Of a DNA stretch of 64,000 bases, positions 37,562-49,842 are shown one piece after another. Each line of letters opens with the position of its first letter. Position 1 is the stretch's first letter. A program made the position numbers and the translations under genes. The notes under the pieces are model-generated. The model did no database searches. It saw only the letters and a program-made list of their open reading frames with translations, and was not told where the DNA came from. The stretch is from Auanema rhodensis (taxonomy: Eukaryota; Nematoda; Chromadorea; Rhabditida; Rhabditidae), in the NCBI GenBank assembly GCA_964057225.1, contig OZ059899.1, positions 3,472,001 through 3,536,000 on the forward strand, read 5' to 3'.

Positions 37562-39315
37562 AACTAATTTTTGTATCAAGTGTTTCTCAATGTAGTATAG
37601 TGCATTCGATGCGGATTTTTAAGCTGCGTCGATCTGTGTTATCAGATTTGCGCTAGCTTAAAAATGCACCGAGATATCAACTGATATAAGTTCACACTTA
37701 TATCCTCGATTTTCACCCTGAAGAATTGATTTTTTCGTTGAATAACATTGTCTATCGTCTTTGCCTTGAAAAATGGAATCTTAAAACATCTACTTTTTGC
37801 TAAATTATTTTGAAATTTTTCGAAAAAATTTTTGTCAAAATGTTTTTGGAAGCAATGTTGAGTGTACATGGAAACTCAACATACACTAATGCATCATTTT
37901 TCAAACGATCATAACTAATTTTTGTATCAAGTGTTTCTCAATGTAGTATAGTGCATTCGATGCGGATTTTTAAGCTGCGTCGATCTGTGTTATCAGATTT
38001 GCGCTAGCTTAAAAATGCACCGAGATATCAACTGATATAAGTTCACACTTATATCCTCGATTTTCACCCTGAAGAATTGATTTTTTCGTTGAATAACATT
38101 GTCTATCGTCTTTGCCTTGAAAAATGGAATCTAAAAACATCTACTTTTTGCTAAATTATTTTGAAATTTTTCGAAAAAATTTTTGTCAAAATGTTTTTGG
38201 AAGCAATGTTGAGTGTACATGGAAACTCAACATACACTAATGCATCATTTTTCAAACGATCTTAACTAATTTTTGTATTAAGCGTTTCTCAATGTAGTAT
38301 AGTGCATTCGATGCGGATTTTCAAGCTGCGTCGATCTGTGTTATCAGATTTGCGCTAGCTTAAAAATGCACCGAGATATCAACTGATATAAGTTCACACA
38401 TATATACCCGATTTTCACCCTGAAGAATTAATTTTTTCGTTGAATAACCTTGTCCATCGTCTTTGCCTTGAAAAATGGAATCTAAAAACATCTACTTTTT
38501 GCTAAATTATTTTGAAATTTTTCGAAAAAATTTTTGTCAAAATGTTTTTGGAAGCAATGTTGAGTGTACATGGAAACTCAACATACACTAATGCATCATT
38601 TTTCAAACGATCATAACTAATTTTTGTATTAAGCGTTTCTCAATGTAGTATAGTGCATTCGATGCGGATTTTCAAGCTGCGTCGATCTGTGTTATCAGAT
38701 TTGCGCTAGCTTAAAAATGCACCGAGATATCAACTGATATAAGTTCACACATATATACCCGATTTTCACCCTGAAGAATTAATTTTTTCGTTGAATAACC
38801 TTGTCCATCGTCTTTGCCTTGAAAAATGGAATCTAAAAGCATCTACTTTTTGCTAAATTATCTTGAAATTTTTCGAAAAAATTTTTGTCAAAATGTTTTT
38901 GGAAGCAATGTTGAGTGTACATGGAAACTCAACATACACTAATGCATCATTTTTCAAACGATCATAACTAATTTTTGTATTAAGCGTTTCTCAATGTAGT
39001 ATAGTGCATTCGATGCGGATTTTTAAGCTTCGTCGATCTGTGTTATCAGATTTGCGCTAGCTTAAAAATGCACCGAGATATCAACTGATATAAGTTCACA
39101 CTTATATCCTCGATTTTCACCTGAAGAATTAATTTTTTCGTTGAATAACCTTGTCCATCGTCTTTGCCTTGAAAAATGGAATCTAAAAACATCTACTTTT
39201 TGCTAAATTATTTTGAAATTTTTCGAAAAAATTTTTGTCAAAATGTTTTTGGAAGCAATGTTGAGTGTACATGGAAACTCAACATACACTAATGCATCAT
39301 TTTTCAAACGATCAT
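37562..39315 (+). repeat. 1754-bp five-monomer unit, third copy
   Basis: Same five types in the same order and same length as the pair at 29844-33351. It is preceded at 37211 by a HindIII/CTTAAAAC monomer like the one at 29142, so the shared block is at least six monomers. It lies about 4.2 kb downstream of the tandem pair, separated by unrelated-order monomers. Confidence 0.88.
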
Positions 39316-40017
39316 AACTAATTTTTGTATCAAGTGTTTCTCAATGTAGTATAGTGCATTCGATGCGGATTTTTAAGCTGCGTCGATCTGTGTTATCAGA
39401 TTTGCGCTAGCTTAAAAATGCACCGAGATATCAACTGATATAAGTTCACACTTATATCCTCGATTTTCACCCTGAAGAATTGATTTTTTCGTTGAATAAC
39501 ATTGTCTATCGTCTTTGCCTTGAAAAATGGAATCTTAAAACATCTACTTTTTGCTAAATTATTTTGAAATTTTTCGAAAAAATTTTTGTCAAAATGTTTT
39601 TGGAAGCAATGTTGAGTGTACATGGAAACTCAACATACACTAATGCATCATTTTTCAAACGATCATAACTAATTTTTGTATCAAGTGTTTCTCAATGTAG
39701 TATAGTGCATTCGATGCGGATTTTTAAGCTGCGTCGATCTGTGTTATCAGATTTGCGCTAGCTTAAAAATGCACCGAGATATCAACTGATATAAGTTCAC
39801 ACTTATATCCTCGATTTTCACCCTGAAGAATTGATTTTTTCGTTGAATAACATTGTCTATCGTCTTTGCCTTGAAAAATGGAATCTAAAAACATCTACTT
39901 TTTGCTAAATTATTTTGAAATTTTTCGAAAAAATTTTTGTCAAAATGTTTTTGGAAGCAATGTTGAGTGTACATGGAAACTCAACATACACTAATGCATC
40001 ATTTTTCAAACGATCAT

Positions 40018-41771
40018 AACTAATTTTTGTATCAAGTGTTTCTCAATGTAGTATAGTGCATTCGATGCGGATTTTTAAGCTGCGTCGATCTGTGTTATCA
40101 GATTTGCGCTAGCTTAAAAATGCACCGAGATATCAACTGATATAAGTTCACACTTATATCCTCGATTTTCACCCTGAAGAATTGATTTTTTCGTTGAATA
40201 ACATTGTCTATCGTCTTTGCCTTGAAAAATGGAATCTTAAAACATCTACTTTTTGCTAAATTATTTTGAAATTTTTCGAAAAAATTTTTGTCAAAATGTT
40301 TTTGGAAGCAATGTTGAGTGTACATGGAAACTCAACATACACTAATGCATCATTTTTCAAACGATCATAACTAATTTTTGTATCAAGTGTTTCTCAATGT
40401 AGTATAGTGCATTCGATGCGGATTTTTAAGCTGCGTCGATCTGTGTTATCAGATTTGCGCTAGCTTAAAAATGCACCGAGATATCAACTGATATAAGTTC
40501 ACACTTATATCCTCGATTTTCACCCTGAAGAATTGATTTTTTCGTTGAATAACATTGTCTATCGTCTTTGCCTTGAAAAATGGAATCTAAAAACATCTAC
40601 TTTTTGCTAAATTATTTTGAAATTTTTCGAAAAAATTTTTGTCAAAATGTTTTTGGAAGCAATGTTGAGTGTACATGGAAACTCAACATACACTAATGCA
40701 TCATTTTTCAAACGATCTTAACTAATTTTTGTATTAAGCGTTTCTCAATGTAGTATAGTGCATTCGATGCGGATTTTCAAGCTGCGTCGATCTGTGTTAT
40801 CAGATTTGCGCTAGCTTAAAAATGCACCGAGATATCAACTGATATAAGTTCACACATATATACCCGATTTTCACCCTGAAGAATTAATTTTTTCGTTGAA
40901 TAACCTTGTCCATCGTCTTTGCCTTGAAAAATGGAATCTAAAAACATCTACTTTTTGCTAAATTATTTTGAAATTTTTCGAAAAAATTTTTGTCAAAATG
41001 TTTTTGGAAGCAATGTTGAGTGTACATGGAAACTCAACATACACTAATGCATCATTTTTCAAACGATCATAACTAATTTTTGTATTAAGCGTTTCTCAAT
41101 GTAGTATAGTGCATTCGATGCGGATTTTCAAGCTGCGTCGATCTGTGTTATCAGATTTGCGCTAGCTTAAAAATGCACCGAGATATCAACTGATATAAGT
41201 TCACACATATATACCCGATTTTCACCCTGAAGAATTAATTTTTTCGTTGAATAACCTTGTCCATCGTCTTTGCCTTGAAAAATGGAATCTAAAAGCATCT
41301 ACTTTTTGCTAAATTATCTTGAAATTTTTCGAAAAAATTTTTGTCAAAATGTTTTTGGAAGCAATGTTGAGTGTACATGGAAACTCAACATACACTAATG
41401 CATCATTTTTCAAACGATCATAACTAATTTTTGTATTAAGCGTTTCTCAATGTAGTATAGTGCATTCGATGCGGATTTTTAAGCTTCGTCGATCTGTGTT
41501 ATCAGATTTGCGCTAGCTTAAAAATGCACCGAGATATCAACTGATATAAGTTCACACTTATATCCTCGATTTTCACCTGAAGAATTAATTTTTTCGTTGA
41601 ATAACCTTGTCCATCGTCTTTGCCTTGAAAAATGGAATCTAAAAACATCTACTTTTTGCTAAATTATTTTGAAATTTTTCGAAAAAATTTTTGTCAAAAT
41701 GTTTTTGGAAGCAATGTTGAGTGTACATGGAAACTCAACATACACTAATGCATCATTTTTCAAACGATCAT
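40018..41771 (+). repeat. 1754-bp five-monomer unit, fourth copy
   Basis: This is the same five-type order, ending in a 350-bp CACCTGAAG monomer (41422) that is immediately duplicated at 41772. Two GAATTGATT monomers at 39316 and 39667 separate it from the third copy; the second of these ends CGATCATAAC, not CGATCTTAAC. Confidence 0.88.
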
Positions 41772-44578
41772 AACTAATTTTTGTATTAAGCGTTTCTCAA
41801 TGTAGTATAGTGCATTCGATGCGGATTTTTAAGCTTCGTCGATCTGTGTTATCAGATTTGCGCTAGCTTAAAAATGCACCGAGATATCAACTGATATAAG
41901 TTCACACTTATATCCTCGATTTTCACCTGAAGAATTAATTTTTTCGTTGAATAACCTTGTCCATCGTCTTTGCCTTGAAAAATGGAATCTAAAAACATCT
42001 ACTTTTTGCTAAATTATTTTGAAATTTTTCGAAAAAATTTTTGTCAAAATGTTTTTGGAAGCAATGTTGAGTGTACATGGAAACTCAACATACACTAATG
42101 CATCATTTTTCAAACGATCATAACTAATTTTTGTATCAAGCGTTTCTCAATGTAGTATAGTGCATTCGATGCGGATTTTCAAGCTGCGTCGATCTGTGTT
42201 ATCAGATTTGCGCTAGCTTAAAAATGCACCGAGATATCAACTGATATAAGTTCACACATATATACCCGATTTTCACCCTGAAGAATTAATTTTTTCGTTG
42301 AATAACCTTGTCCATCGTCTTTGCCTTGAAAAATGGAATCTAAAAGCATCTACTTTTCGCTAAATTATCTTGAAATTTTTCGAAAAAATTTTTGTCAAAA
42401 TGTTTTTGGAAGCAATGTTGAGTGTACATGGAAACTCAACATACACTAATGCATCATTTTTCAAACGATCATAACTAATTTTTGTATTAAGCGTTTCTCA
42501 ATGTAGTATAGTGCATTCGATGCGGATTTTTAAGCTGCGTCGATCTGTGTTATCAGATTTGCGCTAGCTTAAAAATGCACCGAGATATCAACTGATATAA
42601 GTTCACACTTATATCCTCGATTTTCACCCTGAAGAATTAATTTTTTCGTTGAATAACATTGTCCATCGTCTTTGCCTTGAAAAAAAGAATCTAAAAACAT
42701 CTACTTTTTGCTAAATTATTTTGAAATTTTTCGAAAAAATTTTTGTCAAAATGTTTTTGGAAGCAATGTTGAGTGTACATGGAAACTCAACATACACTAA
42801 TGCATCATTTTTCAAACGATCATAACTAATTTTTGTATCAAGTGTTTCTCAATGTAGTATAGTGCATTCGATGCGGATTTTTAAGCTGCGTCGATCTGTG
42901 TTATCAGATTTGCGCTAGCTTAAAAATGCACCGAGATATCAACTGATATAAGTTCACACTTATATCCTCGATTTTCACCCTGAAGAATTAATTTTTTCGT
43001 TGAATAACATTGTCCATCGTCTTTGCCTTGAAAAAAAGAATCTAAAAACATCTACTTTTTGCTAAATTATTTTGAAATTTTTCGAAAAAATTTTTGTCAA
43101 AATGTTTTTGGAAGCAATGTTGAGTGTACATGGAAACTCAACATACACTAATGCATCATTTTTCAAACGATCATAACTAATTTTTGTATCAAGTGTTTCT
43201 CAATGTAGTATAGTGCATTCGATGCGGATTTTTAAGCTGCGTCGATCTGTGTTATCAGATTTGCGCTAGCTTAAAAAAGCACCGAGATATCAACTGATAT
43301 AAGTTCACACTTATATCCTCGATTTTCACCCTGAAGAATTAATTTTTTCGTTGAATAACATTGTCCATCGTCTTTGCCTTGAAAAATGGAATCTAAAAAC
43401 ATCTACTTTTTGCTAAATTATTTTGAAATTTTTCGAAAAAATTTTTGTCAAAATGTTTTTGGAAGCAATGTTGAGTGTACATGGAAACTCAACATACACT
43501 AATGCATCATTTTTCAAACGATCATAACTAATTTTTGTATTAAGCGTTTCTCAATGTAGTATAGTGCATTCGATGCGGATTTTTAAGCTTCGTCGATCTG
43601 TGTTATCAGATTTGCGCTAGCTTAAAAATGCACCGAGATATCAACTGATATAAGTTCACACTTATATCCTCGATTTTCACCCTGAAGAATTTATTTTTTT
43701 GTTGAATAACATTGTCCATCGTCTTTGCCTTGAAAAATGGAATCTTAAAACATCTACTTTTTGCTAAATTATTTTGAAATTTTTCGAAAAAATTTTTGTC
43801 AAAATGTTTTTGGAAGCAATGTTGAGTGTACATGGAAACTCAACATACACTAATGCATCATTTTTCAAACGATCATAACTAATTTTTGTATTAAGCGTTT
43901 CTCAATGTAGTATAGTGCATTCGATGCGGATTTTCAAGCTGCGTCGATCTGTGTTATCAGATTTGCGCTAGCTTAAAAATGCACCGAGATATCAACTGAT
44001 ATAAGTTCACACTTATATCCTCGATTTTCACCCTGAAGAATTAATTTTTTCGTTGAATAACATTGTCCATCGTCTTTGCCTTGAAAAATGGAATCTAAAA
44101 ACATCTACTTTTTGCTAAATTATTTTGAAATTTTTCGAAAAAATTTTTGTCAAAATGTTTTTGGAAGCAATGTTGAGTGTACATGGAAACTCAACATACA
44201 CTAATGCATCATTTTTCAAACGATCATAACTTATTTTTGTATCAAGCGTTTTTCGATGTAGTATAGTGCATTCGATGCGGATTTTTAAGCTGCGTCGATC
44301 TGTGTTATCAGATTTGCGCTAGCTTAAAAATGCACCGAGATATCAACTGATATAAGTTCACACTTATATCCTCGATTTTCACCCTGAAGAATTAATTTTT
44401 TCGTTGAATAACATTGTCCATCGTCTTTGCCTTGAAAAATGGAATCTAAAAACATCTACTTTTTGCTAAATTATTTTGAAATTTTTCGAAAAAATTTTTG
44501 TCAAAATGTTTTTGGAAGCAATGTTGAGTGTACATGGAAACTCAACATACACTAATGCATCATTTTTCAAACGATCTT
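40720..44578 (+). repeat. Long higher-order unit, first copy (11 monomers)
   Basis: Types in order: ACCCG/AACCTTG (40720); AAAAGC (41071); CACCTGAAG 350-bp monomer twice (41422, 41772); TCAAGCGTTTCTC with CTTTTCGCT (42122); TTAAGCG/AAAAAAAGA (42473); TCAAGTG/AAAAAAAGA (42824); AAAAAAGCACC (43175); GAATTTATTTTTTTG (43526); TTTTCAAG with the common CTCG (43877); ACTTATTT with TTTTTCGATG (44228). It overlaps the end of the five-monomer family, so the long unit was built from a five-monomer unit plus new monomers. The second copy has only one CACCTGAAG monomer. Confidence 0.85.
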
Positions 44579-47500
44579 AACTAATTTTTGTATTAAGCGT
44601 TTCTCAATGTAGTATAGTGCATTCGATGCGGATTTTCAAGCTGCGTCGATCTGTGTTATCAGATTTGCGCTAGCTTAAAAATGCACCGAGATATCAACTG
44701 ATATAAGTTCACACATATATACCCGATTTTCACCCTGAAGAATTAATTTTTTCGTTGAATAACCTTGTCCATCGTCTTTGCCTTGAAAAATGGAATCTAA
44801 AAACATCTACTTTTTGCTAAATTATTTTGAAATTTTTCGAAAAAATTTTTGTCAAAATGTTTTTGGAAGCAATGTTGAGTGTACATGGAAACTCAACATA
44901 CACTAATGCATCATTTTTCAAACGATCATAACTAATTTTTGTATTAAGCGTTTCTCAATGTAGTATAGTGCATTCGATGCGGATTTTCAAGCTGCGTCGA
45001 TCTGTGTTATCAGATTTGCGCTAGCTTAAAAATGCACCGAGATATCAACTGATATAAGTTCACACATATATACCCGATTTTCACCCTGAAGAATTAATTT
45101 TTTCGTTGAATAACCTTGTCCATCGTCTTTGCCTTGAAAAATGGAATCTAAAAGCATCTACTTTTTGCTAAATTATCTTGAAATTTTTCGAAAAAATTTT
45201 TGTCAAAATGTTTTTGGAAGCAATGTTGAGTGTACATGGAAACTCAACATACACTAATGCATCATTTTTCAAACGATCATAACTAATTTTTGTATTAAGC
45301 GTTTCTCAATGTAGTATAGTGCATTCGATGCGGATTTTTAAGCTTCGTCGATCTGTGTTATCAGATTTGCGCTAGCTTAAAAATGCACCGAGATATCAAC
45401 TGATATAAGTTCACACTTATATCCTCGATTTTCACCTGAAGAATTAATTTTTTCGTTGAATAACCTTGTCCATCGTCTTTGCCTTGAAAAATGGAATCTA
45501 AAAACATCTACTTTTTGCTAAATTATTTTGAAATTTTTCGAAAAAATTTTTGTCAAAATGTTTTTGGAAGCAATGTTGAGTGTACATGGAAACTCAACAT
45601 ACACTAATGCATCATTTTTCAAACGATCATAACTAATTTTTGTATCAAGCGTTTCTCAATGTAGTATAGTGCATTCGATGCGGATTTTCAAGCTGCGTCG
45701 ATCTGTGTTATCAGATTTGCGCTAGCTTAAAAATGCACCGAGATATCAACTGATATAAGTTCACACATATATACCCGATTTTCACCCTGAAGAATTAATT
45801 TTTTCGTTGAATAACCTTGTCCATCGTCTTTGCCTTGAAAAATGGAATCTAAAAGCATCTACTTTTCGCTAAATTATCTTGAAATTTTTCGAAAAAATTT
45901 TTGTCAAAATGTTTTTGGAAGCAATGTTGAGTGTACATGGAAACTCAACATACACTAATGCATCATTTTTCAAACGATCATAACTAATTTTTGTATTAAG
46001 CGTTTCTCAATGTAGTATAGTGCATTCGATGCGGATTTTTAAGCTGCGTCGATCTGTGTTATCAGATTTGCGCTAGCTTAAAAATGCACCGAGATATCAA
46101 CTGATATAAGTTCACACTTATATCCTCGATTTTCACCCTGAAGAATTAATTTTTTCGTTGAATAACATTGTCCATCGTCTTTGCCTTGAAAAAAAGAATC
46201 TAAAAACATCTACTTTTTGCTAAATTATTTTGAAATTTTTCGAAAAAATTTTTGTCAAAATGTTTTTGGAAGCAATGTTGAGTGTACATGGAAACTCAAC
46301 ATACACTAATGCATCATTTTTCAAACGATCATAACTAATTTTTGTATCAAGTGTTTCTCAATGTAGTATAGTGCATTCGATGCGGATTTTTAAGCTGCGT
46401 CGATCTGTGTTATCAGATTTGCGCTAGCTTAAAAATGCACCGAGATATCAACTGATATAAGTTCACACTTATATCCTCGATTTTCACCCTGAAGAATTAA
46501 TTTTTTCGTTGAATAACATTGTCCATCGTCTTTGCCTTGAAAAAAAGAATCTAAAAACATCTACTTTTTGCTAAATTATTTTGAAATTTTTCGAAAAAAT
46601 TTTTGTCAAAATGTTTTTGGAAGCAATGTTGAGTGTACATGGAAACTCAACATACACTAATGCATCATTTTTCAAACGATCATAACTAATTTTTGTATCA
46701 AGTGTTTCTCAATGTAGTATAGTGCATTCGATGCGGATTTTTAAGCTGCGTCGATCTGTGTTATCAGATTTGCGCTAGCTTAAAAAAGCACCGAGATATC
46801 AACTGATATAAGTTCACACTTATATCCTCGATTTTCACCCTGAAGAATTAATTTTTTCGTTGAATAACATTGTCCATCGTCTTTGCCTTGAAAAATGGAA
46901 TCTAAAAACATCTACTTTTTGCTAAATTATTTTGAAATTTTTCGAAAAAATTTTTGTCAAAATGTTTTTGGAAGCAATGTTGAGTGTACATGGAAACTCA
47001 ACATACACTAATGCATCATTTTTCAAACGATCATAACTAATTTTTGTATTAAGCGTTTCTCAATGTAGTATAGTGCATTCGATGCGGATTTTTAAGCTTC
47101 GTCGATCTGTGTTATCAGATTTGCGCTAGCTTAAAAATGCACCGAGATATCAACTGATATAAGTTCACACTTATATCCTCGATTTTCACCCTGAAGAATT
47201 TATTTTTTTGTTGAATAACATTGTCCATCGTCTTTGCCTTGAAAAATGGAATCTTAAAACATCTACTTTTTGCTAAATTATTTTGAAATTTTTCGAAAAA
47301 ATTTTTGTCAAAATGTTTTTGGAAGCAATGTTGAGTGTACATGGAAACTCAACATACACTAATGCATCATTTTTCAAACGATCATAACTAATTTTTGTAT
47401 TAAGCGTTTCTCAATGTAGTATAGTGCATTCGATGCGGATTTTCAAGCTGCGTCGATCTGTGTTATCAGATTTGCGCTAGCTTAAAAATGCACCGAGATA

Positions 47501-48087
47501 TCAACTGATATAAGTTCACACTTATATCCTCGATTTTCACCCTGAAGAATTAATTTTTTCGTTGAATAACATTGTCCATCGTCTTTGCCTTGAAAAATGG
47601 AATCTAAAAACATCTACTTTTTGCTAAATTATTTTGAAATTTTTCGAAAAAATTTTTGTCAAAATGTTTTTGGAAGCAATGTTGAGTGTACATGGAAACT
47701 CAACATACACTAATGCATCATTTTTCAAACGATCATAACTTATTTTTGTATCAAGCGTTTTTCGATGTAGTATAGTGCATTCGATGCGGATTTTTAAGCT
47801 GCGTCGATCTGTGTTATCAGATTTGCGCTAGCTTAAAAATGCACCGAGATATCAACTGATATAAGTTCACACTTATATCCTCGATTTTCACCCTGAAGAA
47901 TTAATTTTTTCGTTGAATAACATTGTCCATCGTCTTTGCCTTGAAAAATGGAATCTAAAAACATCTACTTTTTGCTAAATTATTTTGAAATTTTTCGAAA
48001 AAATTTTTGTCAAAATGTTTTTGGAAGCAATGTTGAGTGTACATGGAAACTCAACATACACTAATGCATCATTTTTCAAACGATCAT
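44579..48087 (+). repeat. Ten-monomer higher-order unit, second copy (3509 bp)
   Basis: Monomers start at 44579, 44930, 45281, 45631, 45982, 46333, 46684, 47035, 47386 and 47737. They repeat the types at 40720-44578 one for one, except that the CACCTGAAG monomer is present once. Private markers CTTTTCGCT (copies 42122 and 45631), GAATTTATTTTTTTG (43526 and 47035) and TTTTTCGATG (44228 and 47737) fix the register. The last monomer ends CGATCATAAC whereas its counterpart ends CGATCTTAAC. Confidence 0.9.
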
Positions 48088-49842
48088 AACTAATTTTTGT
48101 ATCAAGTGTTTCTCAATGTAGTATAGTGCATTCGATGCGGATTTTTAAGCTGCGTCGATCTGTGTTATCAGATTTGCGCTAGCTTAAAAAAGCACCGAGA
48201 TATCAACTGATATAAGTTCACACTTATATCCTCGATTTTCACCCTGAAGAATTAATTTTTTCGTTGAATAACATTGTCCATCGTCTTTGCCTTGAAAAAA
48301 AGAATCTTAAAACATCTACTTTTTGCTAAATTATCTTGAAATTTTTCGAAAAAATTTTTGTCAAAATGTTTTTGGAAGCAATGTTGAGTGTACATGGAAA
48401 CTCAACATACACTAATGCATCATTTTTCAAACGATCATAACTAATTTTTGTATCAAGTGTTTCTCAATGTAGTATAGTGCATTCGATGCGGATTTTTAAG
48501 CTGCGTCGATCTGTGTTATCAGATTTGCGCTAGCTTAAAAATGCACCGAGATATCAACTGATATAAGTTCACACTTATATCCTCGATTTTCACCCTGAAG
48601 AATTAATTTTTTCGTTGAATAACATTGTCCATCGTCTTTGCCTTGAAAAAAAGAATCTAAAAACATCTACTTTTTGCTAAATTATTTTGAAATTTTTCGA
48701 AAAAATTTTTGTCAAAATGTTTTTGGAAGCAATGTTGAGTGTACATGGAAACTCAACATACACTAATGCATCATTTTTCAAACGATCATAACTAATTTTT
48801 GTATCAAGTGTTTCTCAATGTAGTATAGTGCATTCGATGCGGATTTTTAAGCTTCGTCGATCTGTGTTATCAGATTTGCGCTAGCTTAAAAAAGCACCGA
48901 GATATCAACTGATATAAGTTCACACTTATATCCTCGATTTTCACCCTGAAGAATTAATTTTTTCGTTGAATAACATTGTCCATCGTCTTTGCCTTGAAAA
49001 ATGGAATCTAAAAACATCTACTTTTTGCTAAATTATTTTGAAATTTTTCGAAAAAATTTTTGTCAAAATGTTTTTGGAAGCAATGTTGAGTGTACATGGA
49101 AACTCAACATACACTAATGCATAATTTTTCAAACGATCATAACTAATTTTCGTATTAAGCGTTTCTCAATGTAGTATAGTGCATTCGATGCGGATTTTTA
49201 AGCTTCGTCGATCTGTGTTATCAGATTTGCGCTAGCTTAAAAATGCACCGAGATATCAACTGATATAAGTTCACACTTATATCCTCGATTTTCACCCTGA
49301 AGAATTAATTTTTTCGTTGAAAAACATTGTCCATCGTCTTTGCCTTGAAAAATGGAATCTTAAAACATCTACTTTTTGCTAAATTATCTTGAAATTTTTC
49401 GAAAAAATTTTTGTCAAAATGTTTTTGGAAGCAATGTTGAGTGTACATGGAAACTCAACATACACTAATGCATCATTTTTCAAACGATCATAACTAATTT
49501 TTGTATCAAGTGTTTCTCAATGTAGTATAGTGCATTCGATGCGGATTTTTAAGCTGCGTCGATCTGTGTTATCAGATTTGCGCTAGCTTAAAAATGCACC
49601 GAGATATCAACTGATATAAGTTCACACTTATATCCTCGATTTTCACCCTGAAGAATTAATTTTTTCGTTGAATAACATTGTCCATCGTCTTTGCCTTGAA
49701 AAAAAGAATCTAAAAACATCTACTTTTTGCTAAATTATTTTGAAATTTTTCGAAAAAATTTTTGTCAAAATGTTTTTGGAAGCAATGTTGAGTGTACATG
49801 GAAACTCAACATACACTAATGCATCATTTTTCAAACGATCAT

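Larger units (their letters stand above)
29142..42472 (+). repeat. Zone 6: GAATTGATT, ACCCG and AAAAGC-type monomers (copies 84-121)
   Basis: Diagnostic types are TCAAGTG with GAATTGATT and GTCTATC; TTTTCAAG with ACCCG and AACCTTG; the same with TCTAAAAGC and ATTATCTTG; and a HindIII-type 350-bp monomer with CACCTGAAG (one C lost). All but one of the 350-bp monomers beyond 30 kb lie in this zone. Higher-order units of five (1754 bp) and three (1052 bp) monomers dominate. Confidence 0.9.
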
